From NCBI RefSeq assembly GCF_034043515.1, contig NZ_CP138214.1, positions 1,302,001 to 1,366,000 on the forward strand: DNA of 64,000 nt, given 5' to 3'. Position numbers and translations under genes: made by a program. The DNA comes from Pseudomonas sp. MUP55. Its GTDB lineage: Bacteria > Pseudomonadota > Gammaproteobacteria > Pseudomonadales > Pseudomonadaceae. Below are positions 7,582-17,243 of this stretch, piece by piece. Every line of letters starts with the position of its first letter. The stretch's first letter is position 1. The notes under the pieces were generated by a model that worked only from the letters and a program-made list of their open reading frames with translations, made no database searches and was not told the origin of the DNA.

Positions 7582-9197
7582 GCTACAGAAGCCTCATGCG
7601 CCTCAAAACTATCCGCCCGCGCCATCTGCCACATGCGCGAATAGAACTCGCCATTCACCTCACCAGTAAGCAACTCGCCCGGCTTGAGGAACACATGCAA
7701 CTGCGAGAACAGCTTGATCTCGGTCGCCGACATGCGTCGCACCAGGTGCTTGGCCGACAGCTGCGACGGATGATCCAGCCCGGCGGCGGCGAGCATTTCC
7801 GCCAGGGCGTGGAGGGTGTTGCGGTGGAAGTTGAACACGCGTTGGGCTTTATCCGGCACCACCAGCGCACGTTGGCGCAGTGGGTCCTGCGTGGCGACGC
7901 CGGTCGGGCATTTGTTGGTGTGGCATGACTGCGACTGAATGCAGCCGATGGCAAACATAAAACCGCGTGCCGAGTTGGCCCAGTCGGCACCGATGGCCAG
8001 CACGCTGGCGATGTCGAAGGCGCTGACGATCTTGCCGCTGGCGCCGAGCTTGATCTTGTCGCGCAGGTTCAGGCCCACCAGGGTGTTGTGCACGAACAGC
8101 AAGCCTTCACGCAGCGGCACGCCGATGTGGTCGGTGAACTCCACCGGTGCGGCGCCGGTACCGCCTTCCTTGCCGTCAACCACGATAAAGTCGGGAAGGA
8201 TGCCGGTTTCGAGCATGGCCTTGGCAATACCCATGAACTCCCACGGGTGGCCCAGGCAGAACTTGAAACCCACCGGTTTGCCGCCGGACAACTCGCGCAG
8301 TTGGGCGATGAACTGCATCATTTCGATCGGCGTGGAAAATGCGCTGTGGCGTGACGGCGAGATGCAGTCTTCACCCATCATGATGCCGCGGGTGTCGGCG
8401 ATTTCCCGGGTGACTTTATGCTTGGGCAGGATCCCGCCATGGCCGGGTTTGGCGCCCTGGCTCATCTTGATTTCGATCATGCGCACTTGCGGGTTTTGCG
8501 CTTGCGTGGCGAAGCGTTCCGGGTCGAAGCGGCCGTCACTGGTGCGGCAGCCGAAGTAACCGCTGCCCAGTTCCCAGGTGAGGTCGCCGCCGTTTTCGCG
8601 GTGGTAGGGGCTGATGCTGCCCTCGCCGGTGTCATGGGCGAAATTACCGAGCTTGGCGCCCTGGTTCAGCGCGCGGATAGCGTTGGCGCTCAGCGAGCCG
8701 AAACTCATCGCCGAGATATTGAACACCGAGGCCGAGTACGGCTGTGTGCACTGCGGGCCGCCGACCATCACGCGGAACGCGCTGGGGTCGCTCAACGGAG
8801 CGGGCCGCATGGAGTGGCCAATGAACTCGAAGCCCGACTGGTAGACGTCGATCAAGGTACCGAAGGGCTTGTCGGCGGTTTCGTTCTTGGCGCGCGAATA
8901 CACCAGCGAACGCTGGGCCCGGGAGAAGGGCAGGGCATCGCTGTCGGATTCGAGCAGGTACTGGCGGATTTCCGGGCGGATGGCTTCCACCAGATAACGG
9001 ATATTGCCCAGGATCGGGTAGTTGCGGCGCACAGCGTGGGGGCTTTGCAGCAGGTCGAAGATGCCGATCAGGCTGAGGATGCCGGTGACCAGGGTGATGG
9101 GCCACAGCCATTCGTGTTGGATAAAGGGCAGGCTGGCGAAGGTGAACAGGATGCAGACGGCAAAGAACGCGTAACGGCTTAGTAACGACAGGCTCAT
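7578..9197 (-). CDS. FMN-binding glutamate-synthase-family protein
   Basis: A 539-residue protein matching the central FMN and Fe-S part of the glutamate synthase large subunit, without the amidotransferase domain. Two N-terminal transmembrane helices (about 6-24 and 32-50) precede the catalytic domain. Visible signatures are ISAMSFGSLS, GEGSISPYH, MSQGAKPGHGG and a Cys-rich segment CIQSQSCHTNKCPTG that resembles the 3Fe-4S site. Such stand-alone membrane-anchored homologues are common in Pseudomonas and their substrate is not established. The ATG at 9197 follows AAGGAAAA. It is convergent with the gtr operon, with a 4-base overlap. Confidence 0.85.
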   Translation of the reverse strand: MSLSLLSRYAFFAVCILFTFASLPFIQHEWLWPITLVTGILSLIGIFDLLQSPHAVRRNYPILGNIRYLVEAIRPEIRQYLLESDSDALPFSRAQRSLVYSRAKNETADKPFGTLIDVYQSGFEFIGHSMRPAPLSDPSAFRVMVGGPQCTQPYSASVFNISAMSFGSLSANAIRALNQGAKLGNFAHDTGEGSISPYHRENGGDLTWELGSGYFGCRTSDGRFDPERFATQAQNPQVRMIEIKMSQGAKPGHGGILPKHKVTREIADTRGIMMGEDCISPSRHSAFSTPIEMMQFIAQLRELSGGKPVGFKFCLGHPWEFMGIAKAMLETGILPDFIVVDGKEGGTGAAPVEFTDHIGVPLREGLLFVHNTLVGLNLRDKIKLGASGKIVSAFDIASVLAIGADWANSARGFMFAIGCIQSQSCHTNKCPTGVATQDPLRQRALVVPDKAQRVFNFHRNTLHALAEMLAAAGLDHPSQLSAKHLVRRMSATEIKLFSQLHVFLKPGELLTGEVNGEFYSRMWQMARADSFEAHEASVA

Positions 9198-9359
9198 ACG
9201 GTTTTCCTTGGTTCGGACTCTCGAGGTCGATCCGCCATTCTGCGCCTGTACGCAAACACGGGACAAGGAGCGAAGGCTCTGGGACGTGATTTGCACAGGC
9301 ACAGGTGGTGGAACCGATCAGCGAAAGGCGGCCGCTGGTGTGCAGGACGCCGGCCGGCC

Positions 9360-10739
9360 CTACGCCGCCGTCTGCCGTATCGGCAGCACCACCCGAAACG
9401 TCGTTCCTTTGCCCAGCTCACTGCTCACCGAGATAGCCCCCCGGTGTTTTTTGACGATGCCGTAGGACAATGACAGCCCCAGGCCCGTGCCTTCGCCCAC
9501 CGGCTTGGTGGTGAAGAACGGGTCGAAGATCTTCTGCACGGCTTCGGGGGCTATTCCGCAGCCGTTGTCCGCCACTTCCAGCCAGATGTTCTCGCCGTCC
9601 ACGCCGTTGCTGATGGTGATGGTGCCGCGCTCCGGCCCCATGGCCTGGGCGGCGTTGATCACCAGGTTCATCACCACCTGGTTGAGCTGCGAGGCCAGGC
9701 ATTCGATGTCCGGCAGCGGTGTGTAGTGCTTGACCACATCGGCCTTGTACTTGAGTTCGCTGGCGACGATGTTGAGCGTTGAGTCGATGCCCTGTTGCAG
9801 GTTGGCGAACTGCCAGGTCTGGTCGTTATCCACCCGCGAGAAGTTTTTCAGGTCCTTGACGATCTGCACCACGCGGCCAATGCCGTCCTTGGACTCGCGG
9901 ATCAGCACCGGAATGTCTTCCTTGAGAAACTCCAGTTCCAGCTCTGTGCGCAGCGCCTTGAGGCGGTCGCGCTGGTCCTGCGCAGGAATCGACGCTTCGC
10001 TGTGCTGATAAGCCTCCAGCATCTGTTGCAGCTGGTTGAAGTAGCCGTCGAGGGTGCTGAGGTTGGATGAAATGAAGCCCACCGGGTTGTTGATCTCGTG
10101 GGCGACGCCGGCCGCGAGTTGCCCCAGTGAAGCGAGCTTCTCCGACTGCACCAACTGGCTTTCCAGGTGCTTGCGCTCGTTGATCTCCAGTTGCAACGCC
10201 TGGGTGCGTTGTTCCACCAGTTGTTCCAGATGCAAGGTCTGCAGGGACGCACGCCGCGCCATGTCCCATTTGTTGGACAGGGTGTTGGCCATTTGCTGGA
10301 CTTCGATGTTGTCGAACGGTTTCTTCAGGATCAGCAGGCGGTCATGGCCATGCAGGCGAGACAGCAGGTCGTCCCAGGAATAATCCGAGTAGGCGGTACA
10401 CACCACCACTTGCAGCTCAGGCGCGACCCTCCACAATTGCTCGATGGTTTTCGCGCCGTCCCAGCCCTGGGGCATGCGCATGTCCACGAACGCCAGGGCG
10501 TAGGGGCGTTGCTCCGCCATGGCAGCGCGCAGCAAGCTCAGGCCTTCTTCGCCGCCGTAGGCGCTGTGCAGCTCGAACGCCTGGGCCTGCGGGGTGGCGC
10601 TTTCGCCAAACAGCGCCGCCTCCATCTCGTCCAGCGCTTGGTTGGTTTGCGCGCTGGGCATGAGGATCTTGCGAAAGTCCTCGTGGATGGAGGGTGTGTC
10701 ATCGATCAGCAGAATGCGCCGGTTGGGAGGCTGGTTCAT
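9360..10739 (-). CDS. Receiver-histidine kinase hybrid (N-terminal receiver)
   Basis: A 459-residue cytoplasmic signalling protein. An N-terminal receiver (residues 7-150) has acidic pocket LLIDDTPS, phospho-acceptor in [10 protein letters not shown] and lysine in LKKPFD. A coiled-coil linker, a HisKA box ([12 protein letters not shown] around residue 214) and a HATPase domain ([30 protein letters not shown]) follow. There is no transmembrane helix. It starts inside the end of the upstream kinase gene (4-base overlap), so the two kinases are probably co-translated and may form a relay in which this protein receives phosphate from the membrane kinase. Confidence 0.88.
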   Translation of the reverse strand: MNQPPNRRILLIDDTPSIHEDFRKILMPSAQTNQALDEMEAALFGESATPQAQAFELHSAYGGEEGLSLLRAAMAEQRPYALAFVDMRMPQGWDGAKTIEQLWRVAPELQVVVCTAYSDYSWDDLLSRLHGHDRLLILKKPFDNIEVQQMANTLSNKWDMARRASLQTLHLEQLVEQRTQALQLEINERKHLESQLVQSEKLASLGQLAAGVAHEINNPVGFISSNLSTLDGYFNQLQQMLEAYQHSEASIPAQDQRDRLKALRTELELEFLKEDIPVLIRESKDGIGRVVQIVKDLKNFSRVDNDQTWQFANLQQGIDSTLNIVASELKYKADVVKHYTPLPDIECLASQLNQVVMNLVINAAQAMGPERGTITISNGVDGENIWLEVADNGCGIAPEAVQKIFDPFFTTKPVGEGTGLGLSLSYGIVKKHRGAISVSSELGKGTTFRVVLPIRQTAA

Positions 10740-12562
10740 GAGGTACTTCCGGCAAGGGTCAGGGGAATCGTCAGGGTAAATACCGCGCCAAGGCCCGGCC
10801 CGTCGCTGTGCGCAGTGAGCCGGCCATGCATTTGCACGGCGGCCAGGGCGCAGCTGTGCAGGCCGAAGCCGTGGCCTTCCTTGCGGGTGGTAAAGCCGTG
10901 GGTGAAGATCCGCGTCATGTTCTCGGCCGGTATGCCTTCGCCATCGTCCTTCACACTGATCTTAAGCATATCGTCACCGGTGCGCTCCACGGTCAGGGTG
11001 ATCTGCCGCGCCTGCTCGGAAAGCGCGGACATGGCGTACTTGGCGTTGCTGATCAGGTTGACCATGATCAGCAGGAGCCGGTGTTTGTCTCCCAGCATCT
11101 GCGGCACCGGCGCGTATTGCTTGACCACCGTGACGTGGTGACGACTCAGCGCGCCGGCGTTCATGCGCAAGGCATCGTCGATCAAAGCGCCGATTTCCAG
11201 GGGTTCCAGCAGGGTGGAAGCGCCGGCATAGGATTGCTGGGTCGAGACAATGTCCTTGATGTGGTCGACGCTTTTGTGCAGTTGCGCCAGCTCGTCGCTC
11301 ATGCCTTGCTGCTCGATGGCAATCGCGTCCACCAGCTGGTTCAGGTAGCCCGGCAGCAATTTGCCTTTTTCATCCTCGGTGAGAAAGGTGCCCAGGTCGC
11401 CCGGATGCGCGTTGATCAATTGCATGGCTTTGCCCAGGCCCAGGGCCTTGCTGCTGCGCAGTGTGCGGCTGACCAGGTCGGCGGAGATATTCACGCTGTT
11501 GAGCACGTTGCCGACATTGTGCAGCACGTTGGTGGCGATCTCCGCCATGCCCGCCTGACGGGCGCTGTCCAGCAGCTCGCTCTGGGCATCCTTGAGTTGT
11601 TGCGTGCGCCGCTCCACCCGTTGCTCCAGGGTTTCGTTGGCCGACTGCAAGGCGCGATTGACGCGGTTGATCTCGGCGAAACTGCGCAGCAGGCGCACTG
11701 CCAGATAGAGCAGCAGCGCCACCAGCAATGTCGAGAACACCAGCAGGTAGCGGTGGTATTGATGATCGACGAGGTCGGCGGCCTGCTGGTCCTGATCAAG
11801 GTGGGTGGTCAGCGCATCGAGGCGCTCGGCCACGGGCACGGCGGCAATCCGTTCGAGCAAACTGTTGACCAAGGGCTGTTCGCGCAGGATCAGCGAGATA
11901 TGGTTGCTGAGGATATCCACCGGCGCCTGGAACTCCGCAGGCAGGCTCTGCTGGTTGATCGCCAGTTTGCCCAGGCCCACCAGAATATCGGCGGCGCGCT
12001 CGTCGCTGGTGACCTGGGCGAACTCCAGGCTGCTGAGCAGCAGGTCGTAGGTGTCGGTGGCCACGCTCTGCAGTTGCAGGCGGCCTTCATCGTCGATGCT
12101 GTTGAAGTGGGCCTGGATGTCATCTTCGGCGGTCGGCAGGAATGCCAGTGAGTTACGCAGCACGGCGTTGTGGGATTTGAACTGGTCCACCAGCCGGGCC
12201 TTTTCCTGGATGGCCGTCCGATACGCCGCCAGGCTGGCTTGCCAGGCCGGCTGATCGGCATCGCTGTGGTAGGCGCTGCGGCTCTCCAGTTCGGCCCCGA
12301 TCCGGGTCATTTCCGTCAGCGGCGTGACCAGCGGATCGTAGTTATGGGTAATCGCGATCCGCGCCTTGAGCACTTCGCTGTCCCATTGCGCATTGAGCTG
12401 CTGGAGCTGGCGCAGCAGGTCCCGCGACTGGGTATAGGTGGCCGTTTGGTCGCGAGAAGACTTGAGGTATAAAAACACCAGCGTAGAGGCCAGAAACAGC
12501 GTCATCAGGCCAAGCAGCACTTGGCTGGCGCGGCGGCGGTCCAGGCGTGACAGGCTGTTCAT
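10736..12562 (-). CDS. Membrane sensor histidine kinase
   Basis: A 608-residue kinase with transmembrane helices at about 14-34 and 265-288 that enclose a ~230-residue, mostly helical periplasmic sensor. A coiled coil leads to an H-box of the HNVGNVLNSV type around residue 350 and to an HATPase domain (NLISNAKYAM, DDGEGIP, GHGFGLHSCALA). The ATG at 12562 overlaps the stop of the di-haem peroxidase gene (ATGA), so the redox enzyme and the sensor are coupled. The ligand is unknown; the neighbour suggests peroxide, redox state or a c-type haem product. Confidence 0.88.
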   Translation of the reverse strand: MNSLSRLDRRRASQVLLGLMTLFLASTLVFLYLKSSRDQTATYTQSRDLLRQLQQLNAQWDSEVLKARIAITHNYDPLVTPLTEMTRIGAELESRSAYHSDADQPAWQASLAAYRTAIQEKARLVDQFKSHNAVLRNSLAFLPTAEDDIQAHFNSIDDEGRLQLQSVATDTYDLLLSSLEFAQVTSDERAADILVGLGKLAINQQSLPAEFQAPVDILSNHISLILREQPLVNSLLERIAAVPVAERLDALTTHLDQDQQAADLVDHQYHRYLLVFSTLLVALLLYLAVRLLRSFAEINRVNRALQSANETLEQRVERRTQQLKDAQSELLDSARQAGMAEIATNVLHNVGNVLNSVNISADLVSRTLRSSKALGLGKAMQLINAHPGDLGTFLTEDEKGKLLPGYLNQLVDAIAIEQQGMSDELAQLHKSVDHIKDIVSTQQSYAGASTLLEPLEIGALIDDALRMNAGALSRHHVTVVKQYAPVPQMLGDKHRLLLIMVNLISNAKYAMSALSEQARQITLTVERTGDDMLKISVKDDGEGIPAENMTRIFTHGFTTRKEGHGFGLHSCALAAVQMHGRLTAHSDGPGLGAVFTLTIPLTLAGSTS

Positions 12563-13527
12563 AGCGGCTTGCCCGCCCATTCGCCGGTCAGGGTCTTGAG
12601 AAACTGGATAATCAGCTCCTTGTCTTCCGGGGTCGGATTACGCCCCAGTTGGTACTTGAACATCACATCGACCGCTTCTTCCAGAGTCCTGGCCGAGGCG
12701 TCATGAAAGTACGGCGCGGTGACCGCCACATTGCGCAGGCTGGGCACCTTGAACACATGGCGGTCCTCGTCGTCCTTGGTCAGCAGGTAGCGTCCAAGGT
12801 CTGACTCCAGCGGATTGCCGCGCGCCTGGAAGTAGTCGCCCATCACGCCGAATTTTTGAAACATGTTGCCGCCGATATTCACGCCCTGGTGGCAGGCGAT
12901 GCAGCCGTAATCCTTGAAACGCTGGTAGCCGTACTTTTCCTGGGTGGTCAGTATCTCGGTGTTGCCTTGCAAATACTGATCGAACCGCGAATTGGGCGTG
13001 AGCAGCGTGCGTTCGTAAGTCGCCAGCGCGTTCTGCACGTTGGCGGCGTTGAGGCCGTCGGGGTACGCCTGGCGGAAGGCGTTCTGGTAGGCGGGCAGGG
13101 CGGACAGGTTCTGCACCACGGTTTTCCAGTCACTGCCCATTTCCGCGGGGCTGGTCACCACCTGTTCAACCTGCGCTTGCAGCGTATCCACCCGACCATT
13201 CCAGAATTGCTTGAAGTTCAGGCTGGCGTTGAACACGGTAGGCGTGTTGAGCGTCACCGGTTTACCGTCAACGCCCATCGAGAACGGCTGGTTGTCGGCA
13301 CCACCGGATGCCAGGCGATGGCAGCTGGCGCAGGACAGGCTGTTATTGGCCGATAAGCGCGGCTCGTTGAACAATTGGCGGCCCAACTCGACCTTGGCCG
13401 GGTCCAGCGTCGGTACCGGCGGCAGGGGTTTGAGCGCTTCGTTCAGCGGCGCGGCGGCCAGCGGCGCGCCGATGCCCAGGCACAAGGCGAAAATAAAACC
13501 GGAACAGGCAGTTGAAACAGGGCTCAA
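12559..13527 (-). CDS. Periplasmic di-haem cytochrome c peroxidase family protein
   Basis: A 322-residue protein with an N-terminal signal peptide (cleavage probably after the ALA-rich stretch near residue 25) and two c-type haem motifs, CASCH (C66, C69, H70) and CIACH (C209, C212, H213). This is the CcpA/MauG architecture, which reduces hydrogen peroxide with electrons from small cytochromes or performs MauG-like oxidation. It is first in a three-gene operon with two sensor kinases. An enzyme at the head of a signalling operon suggests a sensory or conditional respiratory role. Confidence 0.88.
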   Translation of the reverse strand: MSPVSTACSGFIFALCLGIGAPLAAAPLNEALKPLPPVPTLDPAKVELGRQLFNEPRLSANNSLSCASCHRLASGGADNQPFSMGVDGKPVTLNTPTVFNASLNFKQFWNGRVDTLQAQVEQVVTSPAEMGSDWKTVVQNLSALPAYQNAFRQAYPDGLNAANVQNALATYERTLLTPNSRFDQYLQGNTEILTTQEKYGYQRFKDYGCIACHQGVNIGGNMFQKFGVMGDYFQARGNPLESDLGRYLLTKDDEDRHVFKVPSLRNVAVTAPYFHDASARTLEEAVDVMFKYQLGRNPTPEDKELIIQFLKTLTGEWAGKPL

Positions 13528-13773
13528 GCGAGCACTCCTTGCGGCTTGGGGGTTATGGATCTGGCACCGGTGTCGCGCAACCCACGGGCAGCAACTCCCT
13601 TCATTGGCGCCACAACAAAGCTGGCTGAAGGTGCGATGACAGCATAGCCGAGCTCTCTTGATATCGACGGCCAGTTGGCGTCAAATCAACAGCGTTTTCG
13701 CGTTGTCGGCCCGGATCGGCACGGCAGCGGTTCAATTGAGTTTAACGTTGTTTAATGTGAAGGCAGAGTCGCC

Positions 13774-15087
13774 ATGGATGAACCACTCGCTATGAAGTCC
13801 GCTGTTCTGCTGGTCGACGACGAAGAGTCGATCCTCAACAGCCTGCGCCGCCTGTTGCGCAGCCAGCCTTACGAGGTGGTGTTGGCCACCAGTGGCGCCC
13901 AGGCGCTTGAGATCATGGCAACCCGCCCGATTGACCTTGTGATGAGCGATGCGCGCATGCCCGGCATGGACGGGGCCACGCTGCTGGCCGAGGTCCACCG
14001 CCTTTACCCCACCACCAGCCGCATCCTGCTCACCGGTTACGCCGACCTGACCACCATCATCAAGGCGATCAATGACGGGCAGATCCATCGCTACATCAGC
14101 AAGCCCTGGAACGACGAAGAGTTGCAGCTGGTCCTGCAGCAAACCCTCGAACATCAGCGGCTCGAACGCCTGACCCTTGAGCAGAACGACCAGCTCAAAG
14201 CGCTGAACGCTACCTTGGAAAAACGCGTGACGGCGCGTACCGCTGAACTGCAGCAGACCGCCGACATGCTCGACCTGGCCTACGACGAGCTCAAGCGCAG
14301 CTACGTGACCGGCACCGAAGTGTTTTCGCTGCTGGCCAACCTGCGCCTGCCCAAGGACAAGCAGACCAACCGCGCGTTGATCGAATTGATCCGCGTGTAC
14401 TGCGCCGCCCAGACCATGGACGAAGCCAGCACCCGCGACCTGACCATGGCCGCCGCGCTGTACAACATCGGCAAACTGAGCTGGACCGACAGCATGATGG
14501 TTGCGCCGTCCGACAAGCTGCACAGCACCGACCGCGCGCTGTATCGCGAATACCCGACCCAGAGCGAGTCGCTGTTGATGACCCTGGAGCCGATGAAGGA
14601 CGCGGCGCGGATCATCCGTCACCACCAGGAGCGCTGGGACGGCTCGGGGTTTCCCGACCACCTCAAGGCCGATGCGATCCCGCCGGGTTCGCGCCTGCTG
14701 AAACTGGCCGTGGATTTCATCGAACTGCAAAAGGGCTTGATCCTGGAGCGGCACCTGAACAGCGATGAAGCCTTGCTGTATATCCGCAAATACGCCGGGC
14801 GCCTGTATGACCCGGAACTGGTCGAGGATTTCGTGCAGGCCTGCGCCACCTTCCTAAGTGATGTGACCCTGGGCGACCCCACGGTCAAGGTCCTCACCAC
14901 CCGCGAACTTGAAGCCGGCATGGTCCTGGCGCGCAACCTCAACGCCGACAACGGCATGCTTTTGCTCAACGCGGGCAAGGTGCTGAACCTGCCGCTGGTG
15001 GACAAGCTGATCGCGTTCGAGGCAATGGAAGGGGCAAAATACAGCGTGTTCATCAAGCAACCCGACGAGATAACGATTCCCACATGA
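13774..15087 (+). CDS. Response regulator with degenerate HD-GYP domain
   Basis: A 437-residue protein: receiver at 9-125 (VDDEES, phospho-Asp D59 in MSDARMPG, K110 in SKPW), a coiled coil to about 170, then an HD-GYP-like domain. The usual HD pair is replaced by Y230-N231 (ALYNIGK), the usual histidine of the next motif by tyrosine (REYPTQSE), and GYP by GFP (HHQERWDGSGFP, 283-294). Loss of these metal ligands argues against cyclic-di-GMP hydrolysis, so it is more likely a binding or scaffold output. It is divergent from the kinase/peroxidase operon and is the obvious partner for those kinases. Confidence 0.85.
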   Translation: MDEPLAMKSAVLLVDDEESILNSLRRLLRSQPYEVVLATSGAQALEIMATRPIDLVMSDARMPGMDGATLLAEVHRLYPTTSRILLTGYADLTTIIKAINDGQIHRYISKPWNDEELQLVLQQTLEHQRLERLTLEQNDQLKALNATLEKRVTARTAELQQTADMLDLAYDELKRSYVTGTEVFSLLANLRLPKDKQTNRALIELIRVYCAAQTMDEASTRDLTMAAALYNIGKLSWTDSMMVAPSDKLHSTDRALYREYPTQSESLLMTLEPMKDAARIIRHHQERWDGSGFPDHLKADAIPPGSRLLKLAVDFIELQKGLILERHLNSDEALLYIRKYAGRLYDPELVEDFVQACATFLSDVTLGDPTVKVLTTRELEAGMVLARNLNADNGMLLLNAGKVLNLPLVDKLIAFEAMEGAKYSVFIKQPDEITIPT

Positions 15088-15497
15088 GCCATTCAACTAT
15101 CCGCATCGCCGCCGCCGTCCTGATCGATAAAGACGGCCAAACCCTGCTGGTGCGCAAGCGCGGGACCCAGGCGTTCATGCAACCGGGCGGCAAGATCGAT
15201 GCGGGCGAACAACCCGTCGAGGCGCTGGCCCGCGAGCTGTATGAGGAGCTGAACCTGCGCATCGACCCCTCGCAAGCGGTGTACCTCGGCCGGTTCTCGG
15301 CGCCCGCCGCCAACGAGCCGGGGTTTACCGTACAGGCCGACATGTTCCAGCTGCACATCGGCGTGGCGGTCACTGCGGCGGCTGAAATCGAAGAAATACG
15401 CTGGATCGACCCGATGGGCGACGGCGGCCTGCACCTGGCACCGCTGAGCCGCGATCAGATCCTGCCGTTCTACCGCGCTTCGCTGGCCCCCGCATGA
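15084..15497 (+). CDS. NUDIX hydrolase
   Basis: A 137-residue pyrophosphohydrolase domain. The NUDIX box is visible from about residue 35 (GGKIDAGEQ, then ARELYEEL), with the catalytic REL-x-EE glutamates present and the usual glycine near the end replaced by Asn. Family substrates are nucleoside diphosphate derivatives, and the specific one is unknown. The start overlaps the stop of the preceding regulator (ATGA) and the stop overlaps the next start, giving a tightly coupled three-gene unit. Confidence 0.87.
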   Translation: MSHSTIRIAAAVLIDKDGQTLLVRKRGTQAFMQPGGKIDAGEQPVEALARELYEELNLRIDPSQAVYLGRFSAPAANEPGFTVQADMFQLHIGVAVTAAAEIEEIRWIDPMGDGGLHLAPLSRDQILPFYRASLAPA

Positions 15498-16000
15498 CCC
15501 TCCGCCCGCTCACTGCCGGCGATGCGCAGGCTTATCGGGCCTTGATGCTTGAGGCTTACGGCGCCTATCCCCAGGCATTTACCTCCAGCGTGGCCGAGCG
15601 TGCAGCGCTGGCGTTGAGCTGGTGGCAAAAGCGCCTCGACCACCCGCTCGATTGCGTGCTGGGCGGTTTTGACGGGGAGCGGCTGGCGGGCATTGTCGGC
15701 CTGGCCTACGAGCCTCGGGAAAAGGCGCGGCACAAGGTGACCCTGTTCGGCATGTATGTGACCCAGGCCTATCAGCACCGGGGATTGGGCCGCAGGCTGG
15801 TGGAGGCGGCGCTGGAGGAAGCCCGTCGGCAACCGCAGCTGAAACTGATTCAACTGACCGTCACCGCCGGCAATGACGCGGCGTTGACGCTTTACCAGCG
15901 GTGCGGCTTCGTTCAGTACGGCCTTGAGCCGTTGGCGGTGCGGGTCGGCGTCGAGTATTTCGACAAGATTCATATGTGGCGGGAATTGAAAGGCCAGTGA
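15494..16000 (+). CDS. GNAT N-acetyltransferase
   Basis: A 168-residue GNAT-fold protein. The acetyl-CoA-binding motif A is at roughly 98-115 (MYVTQAYQHRGLGRRLVEAAL) and the C-terminal strand LTVTAGNDAALTLYQRCGFVQYG near 122-144 is typical of RimI-like or small-molecule acetyltransferases. It starts on the ATGA of the NUDIX stop codon. The acceptor is unknown. Confidence 0.85.
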   Translation: MTLRPLTAGDAQAYRALMLEAYGAYPQAFTSSVAERAALALSWWQKRLDHPLDCVLGGFDGERLAGIVGLAYEPREKARHKVTLFGMYVTQAYQHRGLGRRLVEAALEEARRQPQLKLIQLTVTAGNDAALTLYQRCGFVQYGLEPLAVRVGVEYFDKIHMWRELKGQ

Positions 16001-16006
16001 TCGATC

Positions 16007-16137
16007 GTTCCCACGCTCTGCGTGGGAATACAGCCCGTGACGCTCTGCGTCACCCGTGCGCAGTGCTGAGAATGGGGTGGTTGGCGCGACGCGGAGCGTC
16101 GCAGGAGGCGTTTCCCACGCAGAGCGTGGGAACGATC
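16007..16137. repeat. REP class 3 doublet
   Basis: Two facing copies of the palindrome GTTCCCACGCTCTGCGTGGGAA (starting 16007 and ending about 16137) enclose smaller palindromes (GTGACGCTCTGCGTCAC and GACGCGGAGCGTCGC). The whole stretch can fold as one long hairpin. It lies between the convergent GNAT and metR genes. Confidence 0.75.
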
Positions 16138-16143
16138 GACTGT

Positions 16144-17061
16144 TCAGCGCACCGCACTGACCCCATCCAGGGTGGAAAACGAGGTGTCCTTGGCCGTCAG
16201 CAGAAAATCACGCATATACGGCGCATCGAGCATATCCGCGCGAATGCCGGCATACAGCGTGGCGAACAAGCCTTTTTCCCCCAGCCGCTTGGCCTTCACA
16301 TAGCCGCGTGAGCTGTACTCGTGCAGCGCCCAGTGGGGCATGCCGCACACGCCACGGCCGCTGGCCACCAGCTGCATCATCATTACCGTGAGTTCCGACG
16401 TGCGCACCTGTGCGGGTTCCACGTCGGCGGGCTCCAGGAAGCGGGTGAAGATGTCCAGGCGATCGCGCTCCACCGGGTAGGTAATCAGCGTTTCCGTCAG
16501 CAGGTCTTCCGGCACGATGTACGACTTGTTCGCCAGCGGGTGCTGGTTGGCCACGGCGAGCATGGCTTCGTAGGTGAACAGCGGCACATAGGTGATACCC
16601 GGCAGCTCCAGCGGGTCGGAGGTGACCACCAGGTCGAGGTCGCCGCGGGCCAGGGCCGGCAGCGGCGCGAAGGCAAAGCCCGAGGCCAGGTCGAGTTCGA
16701 CTTCGGGCCAGGCATCGCGGAACTGGTCGATGGTCGGCATCAGCCACTGGAAGCAACTGTGGCATTCGATAGCCATGTGCAGGCGCCCGGCGGTGCCGCC
16801 GGCCAAGCGCGCAATGTCGCGCTCGGCGCCGCGCAGCAAGGGCAGGGTGGCGTCCGCCAGTTGCAGCAGGCGCAGGCCGGCGCTGGTGAAACGCACCGGT
16901 TTGGTCTTGCGCACGAACAGCGGCATGCCCAGGCGCTCTTCCAGTTCCTTGAACTGGTGCGACAGCGCGGACTGGGTCAGGTGCAGGCGCTCGGCCGCCT
17001 CCACCAGGCTGTCGGCTTCGCGCAGGGCGTGCAGGGTCTTGAGGTGGCGGATTTCGAGCAC
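16144..17061 (-). CDS. metR: LysR-type regulator MetR
   Basis: A 305-residue LTTR that closely follows MetR. The helix-turn-helix lies at 18-37 (LVEAAERLHLTQSALSHQFKE), followed by the linker RLGMPLFVRKTKPVRFT. The conserved AIECHSCFQWLMP and LDLVVTSDPLE blocks of the co-inducer domain are also seen in E. coli MetR. MetR uses homocysteine to control metE and related methionine genes. No methionine biosynthesis gene is adjacent, so its targets lie elsewhere. Confidence 0.88.
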   Translation of the reverse strand: MLEIRHLKTLHALREADSLVEAAERLHLTQSALSHQFKELEERLGMPLFVRKTKPVRFTSAGLRLLQLADATLPLLRGAERDIARLAGGTAGRLHMAIECHSCFQWLMPTIDQFRDAWPEVELDLASGFAFAPLPALARGDLDLVVTSDPLELPGITYVPLFTYEAMLAVANQHPLANKSYIVPEDLLTETLITYPVERDRLDIFTRFLEPADVEPAQVRTSELTVMMMQLVASGRGVCGMPHWALHEYSSRGYVKAKRLGEKGLFATLYAGIRADMLDAPYMRDFLLTAKDTSFSTLDGVSAVR

Positions 17062-17243
17062 GGGCTCTCCATGAGGGCAATTTGTGACTAAGCGGGATGG
17101 CGTGAGTTTGTCTCATGTTGCAGCGTGTGTCGATCAAGACCGCCCGGCACTCTTCATCAAACTGTCATCGAACTGTGGCAGCGCGCTTGAACAAACTTCA
17201 TCAGACTCGCGCTCTACTGGGGTTCTGCGTTTCGGTGTTTTTC

